Below, piece by piece: positions 34,972-45,985 of a DNA stretch of 64,000 bases. Position numbers and translations under genes: made by a program. Origin of the DNA: Porpolomopsis calyptriformis. Taxonomy: Eukaryota > Basidiomycota > Agaricomycetes > Agaricales > Hygrophoraceae. Location: the NCBI GenBank assembly GCA_951640195.1, contig OX621164.1, forward strand, positions 2,337,098 through 2,401,097, read 5' to 3'. The stretch's first letter is position 1; each line of letters opens with the position of its first letter. Under the pieces are notes generated by a model. That model saw nothing but the letters and a program-made list of their open reading frames with translations. It was not told the DNA's origin and did no database searches.

Positions 34972-36866
34972 ACGAGTCAGGCTCGTGTATCATACAACCT
35001 ACATACCTCTCAAGGTCGTAGAAGAATCCTGAGACACCACCTTCCGTGGTGTACTTTCTCAAATAGAATTTCGTCGTAGCATCCTGTATGGATGCCTCAT
35101 GAATGAACCGGTCGTACAATCCGGTGATGACCTCTTTAAATGTCCATTGGCGTTTCTGCCTAGACACACTGTCGACATTGTCGTTGAACCATTGTCTTGC
35201 TTTGTCCGCAAGATAAATAGCCATTAAAGCGATATGCTCTGGCTCAGCATTGGGTCCAGCGTAGTTGGACAATTTCAACCATCTCAAGAATGATTGAAGC
35301 CACCCATCGAATTTCTCGATGTCCTCCTCACCGCTATACTCTTTTGGAGTAGGCAGTTTAGGAGATGAGGTTCGGAGACTGGATAGGTTTCCTTTCAGTG
35401 GTTTGCCCACTTGTTCATCAATTAATTTATGATATTTACGATGAATATCTCTGAGGTAATCAGAGCGTCGATCTTTCCCCTCATATCTATGAGGTTTACG
35501 GCTACGACTTCTGTGTCGTTTTGTTGTTTTTGACGTTCTCCTACTACCATGTCCAGTAGCATCGGATGGTCGATTCCTCGACTGGTCACTTCCAGTGTCC
35601 GTCATTTCGCTATGATCGGACTCATCATCAGAAGATGATCCTTGATCTGGGTCGTCTGAATCACCATCATCTGACTGGTGATACTGCCTTCTATCTGATG
35701 GCGGCCTGCAGTCTCGTTTGGACCACTCATTTTGTCCTTCTGCCCATAAATCTATGGTTTCTCCAGAAGTGTCGAAGGCGATGCCTTGATCGTCCAGGCC
35801 GGATCTTCCGGTTTCACGGATGTCGCCATTTCTCAACCTTTGGATGGCCACTCTATCCTTGAGTGTGAAAGTTACCGGTCTCAAGGCCGCTTCGTTTTCT
35901 TGTTCGAACGATCTGTTCCGGTCGTTCCTTTTCTTACTTCCATGTCGATGTTTATCGACTCGATCAGCCGCGGCTCGCCGTCTCTGATAGACGGAACTCG
36001 CCTTGTCTTCTTGTCGAGGACAGCGAAGCTCAGCTTCCGCTTGTTGCAGAAGTTCATCTTCCTCATCCCTATCTGGATGAATGGTTGTATCTGTCTTATT
36101 TTGACGGGTGTTGTCGCTATTCTTACGCACCATAACCTTGTTAAGGTCGTTGGCTAGCCTCATGAATTCATCACGACTAATTCCGCCCATTCTCGTCTGA
36201 ACGAGTGCATTGACCCTATCAACTATGTCGGAGAGCATCTCGCTCGGTGCCTTGTGGTTCTGCGGGTGCTTTTCTTTTCGTCTCTTAGTACATGTCACAG
36301 TTGACATCTGACTGGGTGTGGGCGACAGGTCTCATTGCTCATATTGATCGTCTATTTCATCGCGCTGTAATAGATTTAACATTTGATGAACGTATTCTCA
36401 TTCATTCAGGTTTCGTGACGAGGAAGGGACTCCTGTCCTCGTTTGACCCTCATTGAGGGTGTGTATTAACGTATCAAGCGTTGGGTCGATTGTCATACTT
36501 ACACGCTGACTTATCGTCAGCGACGACTCCTCTCTTTCCGTAAGTTGGGAACTGCCATCATCTAAGTTGGCACGATGTCTTCGTTCACTCTGGGGTGAAT
36601 GTACGGCTGACGCTGGCCATCTTTGAGTGTCGCTGAGGTCGTGACGTGGCATGCCGGAATCAGTGATGGCGCTCGTCTGCGCCGTTCCCAGGTCATCATT
36701 GTCAGGTGGTTTGCCTTGCGAGTTGTGCGCCGTTGAGGCCCGCGTGATTCGAGTCTTCGTGTGGGTCTTCATCATTGACGGAGGCCGTGTCGTCGACAGG
36801 GAAGCTTTTTCAGTCAAAGTTGATTTACACAGATATTCCACAATTTCTTGTGGATGTGCAAAAAAG

Positions 36867-37061
36867 TGTAAGGAGTGGGGATAAGTTATCACACTTTGCT
36901 CAATACCAGGATATGCACAGAACCAATGTATTGGGGCAATCTGGTATAAGCGGGAGTGGGATGTAAACTTATTGTTTACCTAAGCGTAACTGGTACTTAA
37001 GGTATCCGGTACAAATACGTACAAACACAGCACGGTGGCTGTATATAACATATCTGTTACA
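36867..37061 (-). repeat. 5' LTR of D (195 bases)
   Basis: Differs from the 3' LTR at two CpG positions. The minus strand after it reads cttttttgcacatcc, with no TGG start, so the primer site is not obvious. The leader from 36866 to 36776 is in frame with gag. Confidence 0.92.
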
Positions 37062-37874
37062 GGCTTACTTCAAGAAATCATCATGGACAATAGAACAGCC
37101 TTCTTAGGAGCCCTAGACCACCTCGCTAAGTGTTATTGAATAAACCACATTTGCATCAGCAGATATAACTCTCACACAAATGGAATAGTTGAATAATCAC
37201 ACTTTGACATATGATAATCACTATTCAAAGCTGTCAATGGTGATCAGAAACAATGGTCCATCAGAGCTAACTCTGTATTCTGGGCTGAGCACATTACTAC
37301 TCGAAAGCAATTGGGATGCTCACCCTACTTTGCTATCACTGGATTGCAGCTATTGCTTCCTTTAGATATTTCTGAAGCAACATATCTCCTTCTCACTCCA
37401 GATTTGGTTCTCCCAACAACTGATCTAATATCGCAATGCCCAATTACTCTACAAAAACAAGATTATAACTTAGAACAACTACAATTGAAGGTTCTCATTG
37501 CTCACCTATGATCTACCATACACTTTGAAAAGAGACACAAGAAAACCATTCATAACTACAACTTCAAAACTAGTGATCTCATACTCATTCAAAATATGAA
37601 AATCAAGAAGTCTCTCAATCAAAAGATGTGTCCTCAATACCTAGGACCCCTGGTTTTGATATCTTGAAACTTAGGAAAAGCTTATATCATTGCAGAACTT
37701 GCCAGATCTGTCTTACATTGTCCAATCGCTGTGTTCAGAGTAATCCCATACTTTACTCAAAGATCGATCGCAATTCCTAAATGATTCCCCAACATATTGA
37801 CTTCACAACTCAGAGACATGGAGCATTTGCTAACTAGCAAAACACTCAAAAATGTTGTGATCAAGGACTTGTAA
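37062..37874 (+). pseudogene. pol: B3 pol, integrase core to C-terminus (right part)
   Basis: Resumes at ggctt with LQEIIMDN-like residues of the integrase core, then NGIVE followed by a stop, YNSHTN, the open stretch 37311-37511 (MGCSPYFAITGLQLLLPLDI) and a C-terminus ending at TAA 37872-37874. Several stops. The catalytic Glu of NGIVE is present here, whereas B2 has Lys. Confidence 0.75.
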
Positions 37875-38002
37875 CTGCCATAACATATTGATACACAATC
37901 TCTTTTATTTCAAAGTTCTTCTTTCATTTCTCTAGAAACAGAAATATAATTTTTAAAAGGAGAAAAAGACTATGGGTACAAGGAGTATACAAGAAGTGTA
38001 AT

Positions 38003-39513
38003 CTACAATTGGTCTAAGACCATTTCCTCCTCTTTTTCCTCCAAACCCCTGTACATCTTCTTGAGAACAATAATTCACACTTTTATATGCGCTTTCTCCT
38101 CTGCAATCACTGACTAACACCTCTCGCAACTTCTCTTCATCAGTGACCATCACCTTCCCCTTCCCCTTCCTACCTGCAATTGGCTTTGATGAGCCCTTCA
38201 AACTCTTGCCTGCTGCCTCCTCCTTGAAAGGTGGTGTCTTGTCAATATAGACTACTAGACCTATAAAAAGAGAGAATTAGAGAAGAAACAAGAAAAGAAA
38301 AAGTTCTACTTATGAGAAACAGCCCTTGCTGACTTGCAAACTCCCTTTGACGATTCACCTGCTATTGCCAACTTATCTGCTACTACCTTCGGCCACAGTT
38401 TGTACCTTTTCCCCAGCCTTGTTACCTCCTACTAATAGCATCTATGTCTATCCGAGATGCACTTGATACATGATGGGTTGGATGGGTCGAGCTTGCATTC
38501 AGTGCTGACCCATTCACAAAAATCACACTGTGAATAAAATAAAAATTATTTAGAAAGAAAAAATTGAAAAAGAAAGAAATTTACCTTGCCCTCGACCAGG
38601 TGCAAGGCTTCCACTACATTCTTCCTCTTGCAGTACTCCCACATCATCATCACCAGAAGGGACTGACCCTTCTCCACCATCCTCTCCCAATAAGCTGCCT
38701 TTGACTACTTAATGAGCTCTTCCTCAGTCAGTAGTTGCGCTGCTGCCGCCGACTCGCCTTCACCATTTGGGGGCTTGTGCCCTTCCTCCATCATTTCCAT
38801 CATTGCCCCTGTTATATCTGGCATGTCTGCTGACACCTCTGCCACCTTCGTTCTGCCTTTCCCCTCAGCCTTCTCTATCTCTCAATGAAACTCCTCCTCC
38901 TTGATCTTACTATCCAGAAACAGCTGGAGGAGCCACTTGTGGGCTTCCTCCATCCACTTCTGGACCTCTGCATCCTGCTCCTCTCATTCTTGTTCTGCCC
39001 TCTCAACCTGCTCCTGCTCCTCTTGCTTCTCTTGTTTCTTGTACTCCACCCACTCTTATTCTTCTCACACCTCTTGCTCAACCTGTTCTGCCTCCACCCT
39101 CTCCCTCACCTCATGTTCCTCTTCCTCCTTCACTCTCACTCAACCCTCTCTGCCTCCACTTTCTCTTTGACCTCCTGATGTACCATCTCTGCCAACCTTA
39201 GCATTAGCAGCTCCCCTACCCACTCCAACCACTCCCATTCTTCAAAAGTATCAAAGGTCTTGCAGGCCTCCATTTGCCATGCAACAACCTCATCATCCAT
39301 CAATGTTTCTTTCAGGGCCTTTATGACCTGATTATACACAATCTAAGAGATAAATTAGTGAAGAAAAACAATTAGAAAAACAAGACTCACTAGCAACTTG
39401 CAAAATTGTTACCCCAAAATCTTGTAATATTTAGGCTCAGCAACACCATCTGGAAGTGACTACATTTGGTCACTGACTTTCTGTTTTGCAATGGTAATCA
39501 CATTCTTCGTCAT
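38003..39513 (-). pseudogene. Antisense accessory gene of B3 (decayed copy)
   Basis: The ATG at 39513 (ATGACGAAGAATG) starts MTKNVITIAKQK. Next come the second exon (about 39340-39200, MYNQVIKALKETLMDDEVVAWQ), a charged region, and the Cys-rich and terminal exons ending at 38003. Stops and one frameshift near 38100 break it. The TATA box atttataagtgtg (minus strand, about 39600-39615) and the palindrome copy aatcatgtgatt (about 39640) precede it. This is the third copy with the same layout between pol and 3' LTR. Confidence 0.75.
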
Positions 39514-39680
39514 TTTGGATAACTTGTTGCAGTTTTCTCAATGTTGTGGTATGTAATAGTGTCGACAGTTATGTCTAAAGAGGAATGTGACACACTGGTC
39601 ACACTTATAAATGCACCTCAGCAATTGCTAGCAAATCATGTGATTGACTGAGGACAGTCAATATCTCAGTGAGGAGGAGA

Positions 39681-40288
39681 TAATATGACCCCTCCATCCC
39701 CTGAGCCCTGTATATTCAACTATACAACTACTAGATGTCTATCAAGTCCTTCAAACATAAATACAAACCCTTCGAACACCCCCGATAGCTTCTGAATATC
39801 CCAAACAAGTTCAAGAATTAACAAACTCTCTAAACGCGATTGAAGCTTTCCAAATGCGAATGAAAGTTTGCATATCAAAGGGAAGACACTATACAAAGGC
39901 TTCATTTCTCTTCTATTTCTCCCTTTTCATTCAATTTCTTCATTCCCATTCAGTATATTCCCCTTAGATTATTAGAGAGGCTCCCTTTTATTATATACAC
40001 TCAAAGGGATTCTTGTTTTAGAAGATATATATACTATATGTTGTAGCTAGTGATCCAACAAGTTAGATATTCATTTCCCTCTTGCTCTAAAGTCTAAATC
40101 TTCTCTAAGACTTCCTCTTGACTTCCTCTTTCAATTTTCCAACTTCTCCAATCATCGATTGATCACATTCGCGAATGATTGAAGACTTCCTTTTCATAAT
40201 CATCGATCATAGGCTGTGTCAAGACTCTTTATAGTCATCCTTGCACCTTGTTCTGTGTTCAGTTCTCATACATGAAGTAGATCTATCA
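39681..40288 (+). repeat. 3' LTR of B3 (608 bases)
   Basis: Begins taatatgacccc (TGATACG decayed) after the purine tract cagtgaggaggaga (39667-39680) and ends ctatca. The right flank is Helitron sequence. Confidence 0.88.
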
Positions 40289-41968
40289 CTGTCCACCCAA
40301 TCCTGATACTCCTGACTACGACACCCAGCTCTCCAGCCTTGAACTTTGTCTAGCTAGGTCAGAGCAGATTCACACCTGCAAAGTGTGGCAGTGTCTGATA
40401 TTAGGCCATGATGGTGTCTACCAATGCAAGTGCAAAGTACTATTCGAATACTCTCCACAAGACTTCATCATGGAAACAGGAAAATGGGCCCAAAGTGACT
40501 TTATAAGTTTGTTAATGGATGGGTACCTGGTATCCTTGTGAACACCCAATCCAACAATGATAGCAAGCTTTTGACAAATGGAAGTGATACAAAAATATCT
40601 CCTTCTATGTAACATCCTATTCATCCAAGCAGCAAAGCAAAAGCTATAATCTTTCTGTGCTTTTTATTCAAGCCTTTGCATACTATCTTATCTATCTAGA
40701 TACAACCTATTTAGATGGTTTCCATGATAAACAGTGTCTCTTACTCTTTTAGCTAGTCCATGCTATCAATCAGGAGCAAGAGCTAGCAGCTCCTATGGTT
40801 ATTGCTTATCTCATGGGCTGGGGTGATGTTTACCAATCACATACTTACACAGCTATTTACTAGTCTTCCTTTGTTAGTGTATTGTTAAATGCATTTCCAG
40901 ATCTGAAACCTACTTGAAGGTGAGCACTTGTTTTGTGGTTAAGTGCAAGCACCTAATGCATATGTTTAGACCTTTGTCAGATGTTGAAAGTGGAACCTGG
41001 ACTCATAATAACTAGGGAGAGAAAGAGGTTGATAGTGAGGCATCCACATCTAATATAGAGGCTAATGCAGCAGAGGTAGGCCCATGACCTTCACTATCTG
41101 GTCTTTTATTCTGATTAACTCTCTTAAGATGGTAACAGTATCATTACTCTAGATCTTGACTCCACTGGTAGAGTATTTGCAAAATGTCAAGTAATCAATT
41201 ATCAATTTTGCAGTGAAGCATTATCAAAGTACAATATGCTTGACTTCTTTGTTGAAACCTATGAGACAGAGATTGGCAAGCACTACCATGATGAGAATGT
41301 TGATAATGAAGATGATCTGGATACCTCTCACAGACCAGGGCAGCCACAAAATAATTAAAGTTAGTATCTTGACCAGTACCCCAAAGCCAAAATGTTACTC
41401 TGAGTCACCCAGTCTCAAGGTTACCAGAATTTGCCCAATTTTGTGGGGCAGTGGTTTCCAAGATGAGATGATCCAGTGAAATATTCATTTGACTGTGCTG
41501 CAATGCTTGTCCTGTTAAAACCATGGTGTAACCTCCTTTCTGATCTCAAAGAACCATCACAGACTTGGGAGGCTGCATTTGACAAGTTTTCCAATAGAGC
41601 TTCAACCTGGATAAAGTTTATTCTATCTGGGATTCAACATTTTCATGAGTGTAAAACTGCAGTACAAACTAGTCTAGAAAATATCATACATGATGCACCA
41701 AAACAGATGGCAGACATGTTTGATAAACAAATGGACTTAGAACTTGGAGAGGATGCTGAGGAAGTCAATCTTGGTTATAGCGAGGAAGGCCTTGCAGCCT
41801 TGATTGCCTCTCAGAAGTCTTGGCGAGAGAAGGTACACAGTTATCTTGCTATTGAAGTTGCAAAGAAGGTGAAAGTATTTGAGTCAGTTTGGCATAGCTC
41901 CTTCTTGGGTCACATCCTGTTAAGAATGCCATGGGCGATGATTTTCAGAGACTGCTAGCCTGGCAGAA

Positions 41969-42179
41969 TGTCACAACTGTAGTTGCAAGTCTTTTCGTTG
42001 ATCACAAGGCAGGCCTTTGAGCTTAATAGGTCTAGAAGGATATAGAAAAATGTTCTAACAGGAACGTCCTCAAAAAGAGTAATGATTCCTTCAGAGTTAA
42101 GTTGGACTTCTATAAAGAAGTTATTTTGTGGGTTGAATCCGTTTCGTGCCTCTGCTGAGAGTTTAGGGAATATAGGCAT
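41969..42179 (-). CDS. H3 outward ORF, open through the element end
   Basis: ATG at 42179, exactly 211 bases from the left end. The product shows about five substitutions against H1, mostly conservative (Ile for Val, Phe for Tyr, Asn for Asp), and no stop. The same element's other gene has two stops, so retention of this frame is suggestive. Confidence 0.6.
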
Positions 42180-42684
42180 GAACAGTTGGTTCAATAGTTC
42201 CAAGTTATGTTTCTCTTTTCTTGTTCTGATAGAAAAGTAGTCTGATGATTCTGATTGCATTCGTGCTACTACAAGTAATCTCACAGGAGGATGAAGTGAT
42301 GATCCGCTTCGCCCTCAGGGTTTATATAGTATTTCTAAAATAGGAGTCATTATGAGTCAGCCTCTGCAGTCACCCCATTTTCTATTGTTCACAGCCTTCA
42401 ATTAAGGTTTGCCATTGTTCCTAGTCATTCTGCAGAAGGCTGTGTGCTTCTGATGACTCAATTCTATTGGGCATAGCCTTCCGCAGAATGAGGCTGTGTT
42501 GTCTCATAACTGGGTTCTATTGTTCTTCTGGTCATGAGATCGCCGTTGTTTCTATCTCTTGCCTGGTGTATCGGGTTTCTCTTCTTTGACTGAGGAAGCT
42601 CTTTTTGGTCCTCCCTTTGTGTCTGAGCATATAAAAGGTGTGGGGTTGTATCCCTATGCTTCAGTTCAATCCTTGTCAATCATC

Positions 42685-43513
42685 ATGACTCCTTCCCACC
42701 AAGGCCACTACGTCTGATTCTTCAAGCAGTCTGGAGTGGTGCACCGCACTGCTCCTGTCTTCCTTGATTGTGATTCTTTCCACTACTACCTTCAGTGCAC
42801 CCCCTCCGACGCCGACCTCTGCTGGTCCTCCTTCTCTTGTTTTGCTTGCGGTGGCAAGCATAAGGTCAGAAAGTGTCCGTATGTTCGCTAGCCAATCCAG
42901 CATGTTTGTGGCTTGATGGAGGATCTGCTTGGTATGTATCTTGTTTTGTCTTTGTTAGTCTATGTTTATTAATAATAGGCTTTCCTTCTTTTTAGCTTGG
43001 GATGACGACGCCCCTCCCCCTACTTCCCAGCTCCCTTTGGAGGAGCAAGTCGATTGGAGCTCTGATCGTTGGGGGCATCCCCTCCCCTTTGATGATGCTA
43101 AGCCTGAGGACTGGGCTACCAGTCCCCCTTTCCGTCCTTGGACCCCTGGTCCAACAAGTGCTTTGTCTAGTGGTAAGCCCTTAACTCTCTCGCCCTCTTC
43201 ATGTTTATTGACTCCTTATTTCTCAGTAGAAGATTTGTCATCATTGACTAACGTCAACGTCAAGATTGAGGAGGAAGAAGTTCCTCCTAGTTTATTATGG
43301 AGTCCCACTAACGATTGGTTGGGTGAGGAAGCGAGAAAGATAGCAATAGGTTTCATCGAGGGGAAGGCTGCTGAGTTGCAGGCTTCTGGTGGAGATACCA
43401 ATGGGGCAATCTATTGGGGTAATAAATTGGCCACATTAGATGGTCAAGTAGTCTCGAGTTTTGTAGAGTTCTTGAGGGACAGTATGGTGCAGGAGATTGC
43501 TAAGACAGACTAG
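42685..43513 (+). pseudogene. H3 spliced gene, broken in exon 1
   Basis: Exons 42685-42931, 42996-43172 and 43227-43513. Codon 11 is TGA (Arg in H1) and the Trp after CPYVR is TAG. Exon 3 is three bases shorter than in H1. The Cys/His motif remains. Exon 2 has a divergent stretch (GHPLPFDDAKPED where H1 has DSLPSIKKEAVD), the largest difference among copies. An AATAAA lies at about 43577, after the stop. Confidence 0.72.
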
Positions 43514-43748
43514 TTTAAATAGTTAGTCGGACATGGACTCCCCTTTTTGTACAAGTAGTCTCTGCTGCCAATAAAGACAGCCCCCTCCCAAAGAGAACAG
43601 GCATAGAAAAGAAAGGAAAAGAACAAAGAAAAGAGTGGAATTTTAAGAGAGTGAACGCCAATTTCATGACACAGAATCAAATAAAAGATGATGTCTTGCA
43701 GTAGGGGTCAATGTTTTCATTATTGCTAGCTCACAATATTGAATACAG

Positions 43749-44312
43749 TGATGTGATGTGGAGCCATCTGAGCTCTGGAATCTACCCCAAGAGATGATGG
43801 GAGGCAAAATAGAAAGGGAGCTATCAAAGAAATCGTGAAAATCGAAGAAATAGAAGAAATTGGAAAATCAGAGCACTCTCTAGAGTGCTAGAAGCGATCG
43901 AAGAGGCTCAAACATAAAGTACTAGATCTGGGACGATGGAATCTATCTTCCTTCTCTATGATACAAACATATCTACAAGTAAATATATCTGTGAAAACAA
44001 AGATCCCTTTGTATGCTATATAGTAAAGGGATGAGACTTCTGAATAAAGCCACCAGTGAAAGGGTCAATAAAAATAATGAAAATCTACACAATGGATGTC
44101 TGGCTATCAGATGCATCCTTTGATATAAGCTGCGACTGCGAATCGAAGGATCAAAGAATTTAAAGAAATTCAAAGAATTTGCAGATAAATCGATAGACAG
44201 GAAGCCAAATCGCGTAGTCGAGGACATCGTAGCAGTGTAGTAGGTGTCTTGGGGATCACGTTGATATATAAAACATGTCCTCTGGAGCTCAGGGGACCAA
44301 GGGGTTGTATTA
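43749..44312 (-). repeat. Second LTR of family E (564 bases) in the Helitron
   Basis: Aligns over its length with 34399-34971; ends tgatgtga...ttgtatta. Flanks are acag and atgg, which would be a 4-base duplication only if an ancestral acgg lost its CpG on opposite strands. Helitron coding resumes on the right. Confidence 0.72.
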
Positions 44313-44587
44313 ATGGTGTTGGTGGTGGATCTGTTAGTCAATTGACACTAGAGAATGGAGCAGAACCCCAAGTACTGTTTCTGAATGACAATCACCTTCT
44401 ATCCTCAGAGCCTTCATTTGCAGCTGTAGATATAGTTATGCTCAAGGATGATCAATATTGCATGTATAACATTATTCTTAGGCATCTCAAAAATACTATA
44501 GCTCAGCAAGCAGTTCCCCCTCTCCAAATGATTATTTATGGTAAAGGAGGAACTGGAAAGTCAAAAGTTATTCAGACTCTAACAGTG

Positions 44588-44770
44588 TAGAAGGCATGAG
44601 GGATCTCAAGAGAGATTCCTCTCATTCGTCCAAGGGGTATCAGAACATGTAGGAATCGATTCAGTAATTGGATAATAGTGAGAAGGGGCTTCAAGGTTTT
44701 TGAAGGCTTGATATATTGGGCAGGAAGGAAAGATATGTATTGGGGGAAGGTGTCTCTTATGATTAAGTGA
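44588..44770. other. Unassigned sequence between Helitron remnant and A2
   Basis: It starts tgtagaaggcatg and shows no coding similarity that I recognise. It could be part of an LTR, since it begins with TG, but no partner or duplication is visible. Confidence 0.4.
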
Positions 44771-45364
44771 CTATCTACTTGATATATATAAGAGGAGGTG
44801 AATAAAGGGACTTCTTTGTAGGTATGTGTACAAAGGGTAGCTCCTTTGTGAGAGTATGTGAGTGGGATTTAGACAGATAAGTGAAATGGAGATAGGAAAA
44901 GATAGATTAGATAAAGAAACAAAGGAAAGAGACCTTTCCAATAGGTTAAAGGTGTTTCTGATGGAGTTTGTGTTTTTCAGAAGTGTTCTGGTTAGAGGTG
45001 GGTGCTTTGTAATGGGTAATTGGAAAGCTGAGTCTGAGTTAGGAAAAAGATTATCTGGGAGTAAAATAATGTTATCATTATCATTCACCCCCCTCTCAAA
45101 ACCCGGTTGTCTCAACAGGATATCAGCCTTGGAGTTGGCTTTGCTAGTGACATAGTGGAGAGTGAAGTGGAAATCTTGAAGCTCTATAAGCTATCAAGCC
45201 TGATATCTATTCAGCTTCTAAGGCAACTTGAAGTACTAGAGGTTGGCATGATCTATCCAAACCTCAAAAACCTGTTTAGCAGATAGCAGCCATTTTTGAA
45301 ACTCTTGAAGTGCAGTCATGATTGCAAGTCACTTGCAGTCATAAATCTGGTAATTTTGTAGCAT
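44771..45364 (-). pseudogene. pol: A2 pol fragment, RNase H end (left of B2)
   Basis: From about 45055 to 45364 it follows family A pol: RQPGFERGVNDNDNIILLPD and an upstream RNase H part aligned to 9060-9345. It belongs to a diverged, AT-richer A subfamily. The rest down to 44771 is only weakly similar. It continues at 56357 across B2. Confidence 0.72.
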
Positions 45365-45972
45365 TGATATGTCTGCTTCGTGTATGAGAACCGAACACAG
45401 AACAAGGTGCGAGGATGACTATAAAGAGTCTCGACACAGCCTATGATCGATAATCGTGGAAAGGGAGTCTTCGATCGTTCGCGAACGAGATCGATCGGGG
45501 AATCGGAAGGATCGGAAAGTCGGAAGAGGAAGTCTTAGAAGATCTAAAGAGGATCTAGACTCGAGAGCGAGAGAGAAGTGAATATCTAACTTGTTAGATC
45601 ACTAGCTACAACATACAGTATATATATCTTCTAGTACAAGGATCCCTTTGAGTGTATATGATAAAAGGGGAGCCTCTCTAATGATCTAAGGGGAAAGTAG
45701 TGAATGGGAATGAAGGAATTGAATGAAAAGGGAGAAATAGAAGAGAACTGATGCCTTTGAATAGTGTCTTCCCTTTGATATACAAACTTTCATTCGCGTT
45801 CGGAAAGCTTTGATCGCGTTCGGAGTGTTTGATGATTCTTGAAGTTGTTCGGGATGTTCGGAAGCTATCGGGAGCATTCGGAGGGTTCGAGTTCGTGTTT
45901 GAAGGACTTGGTAGGCATCTAGTATTCGTATAGTTGAATATACGGTGCTCAGGGGATGGAGGGGTCGTATCA
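45365..45972 (-). repeat. 3' LTR of B2 (608 bases)
   Basis: On the minus strand it begins tgatacgacccc after the purine tract (plus strand tctcctcctcact, 45973-45985). It is the best-preserved B LTR together with its partner at 55749. Confidence 0.92.
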
Positions 45973-45985
45973 TCTCCTCCTCACT

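Larger units (their letters stand above)
27895..36775 (-). pseudogene. gag-pro-pol: Gag-Pro-Pol of chromovirus D, single frame of about 2197 codons
   Basis: With H2 and the E LTR removed, one frame runs from an ATG at 36775 to 27895. Gag: charged N-terminus, capsid (about 35400-34970 and 34398-34260), knuckle CYACGKFGHYATNPKC at about 33960. Protease: MFDTGSTSDAISPEF at about 31740. RT: 31071-30400, with YLND at about 30540-30530 where YLDD is expected. RNase H: about 30110-29740. Integrase: HHCC region at about 29190-29080, DDE core IGMDFIGP, SDRDLKF and DGVTE. Chromodomain: 28080-27930 (VDEIVGHRW, MTWEP). About nine premature stops, eight of them TGA before or at expected Arg and one TAG (33526-33528, Gln expected). 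No frameshift apart from the insertions. Confidence 0.92.
23344..37061 (-). mobile_element. Complete chromovirus D (13.7 kb with three later insertions)
   Basis: Both LTRs are 195 bases (23344-23538 and 36867-37061) and the flanking duplication ggctt is exact (23339-23343 and 37062-37066). Without H1, H2 and the E solo LTR, the element is about 9.7 kb. Its Gag-Pro-Pol is then one frame of about 2197 codons and its third ORF one of 752. The two LTRs differ at two positions that I can find, both CG against TG. Premature stops are nearly all TGA where CGA is expected. Confidence 0.95.
21722..40288 (+). mobile_element. B3: family B element, 5' part outside window, split by element D
   Basis: Pol sequence at 21722-23343 stops at ggctt, resumes at 37062 after element D, and continues through the pol stop (37874), the antisense gene (39513-38003) and the 3' LTR (39681-40288). 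The right flank (ctgtcc...) is Helitron coding sequence. B3 is the most decayed family B copy here. Confidence 0.85.
41969..43671 (+). mobile_element. H3: 1703-base LTR-like unit inserted in the Helitron
   Basis: Exact duplication cagaa at 41964-41968 and 43672-43676. Here the spliced gene is on + and the outward ORF on -, so the unit is inverted relative to H1 and H2. It contains two stops in exon 1. Confidence 0.87.
40289..44587 (+). pseudogene. Helitron replicase-helicase remnant, interrupted by H3 and an E LTR
   Basis: Three parts fit the RepHel protein of fungal Helitrons. 40293-40480: YDTQLSSLELCLARSEQIHT followed by a Cys/His region. 40750-40865: NQEQELAAPMVIAYLMGWGDVY, then SHTYTAIY. 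41420-41968: CAAMLVLLKPWCNLLSDLKE, then an SQTWEAAFDKF segment. After H3 and E are removed, AWQNQIKDDV is restored and a PIF1-type helicase start follows, with Walker A GKGGTGKSKVIQTLT at about 44540. The early part has many stops and frame breaks. Sequence stops matching after 44587. It would encode rolling-circle transposition enzymes. Confidence 0.8.

Noticed and set aside
43973..44341. 122-codon minus-strand frame over the second E LTR
   Set aside because: The frame is not open in the other E LTR at the matching place and the product is low in information; judged chance.
44249..44590. 113-codon frame on + taken as one gene
   Set aside because: Its first part is LTR sequence and only the second part is Helitron helicase; it is an accidental fusion at the insertion border.
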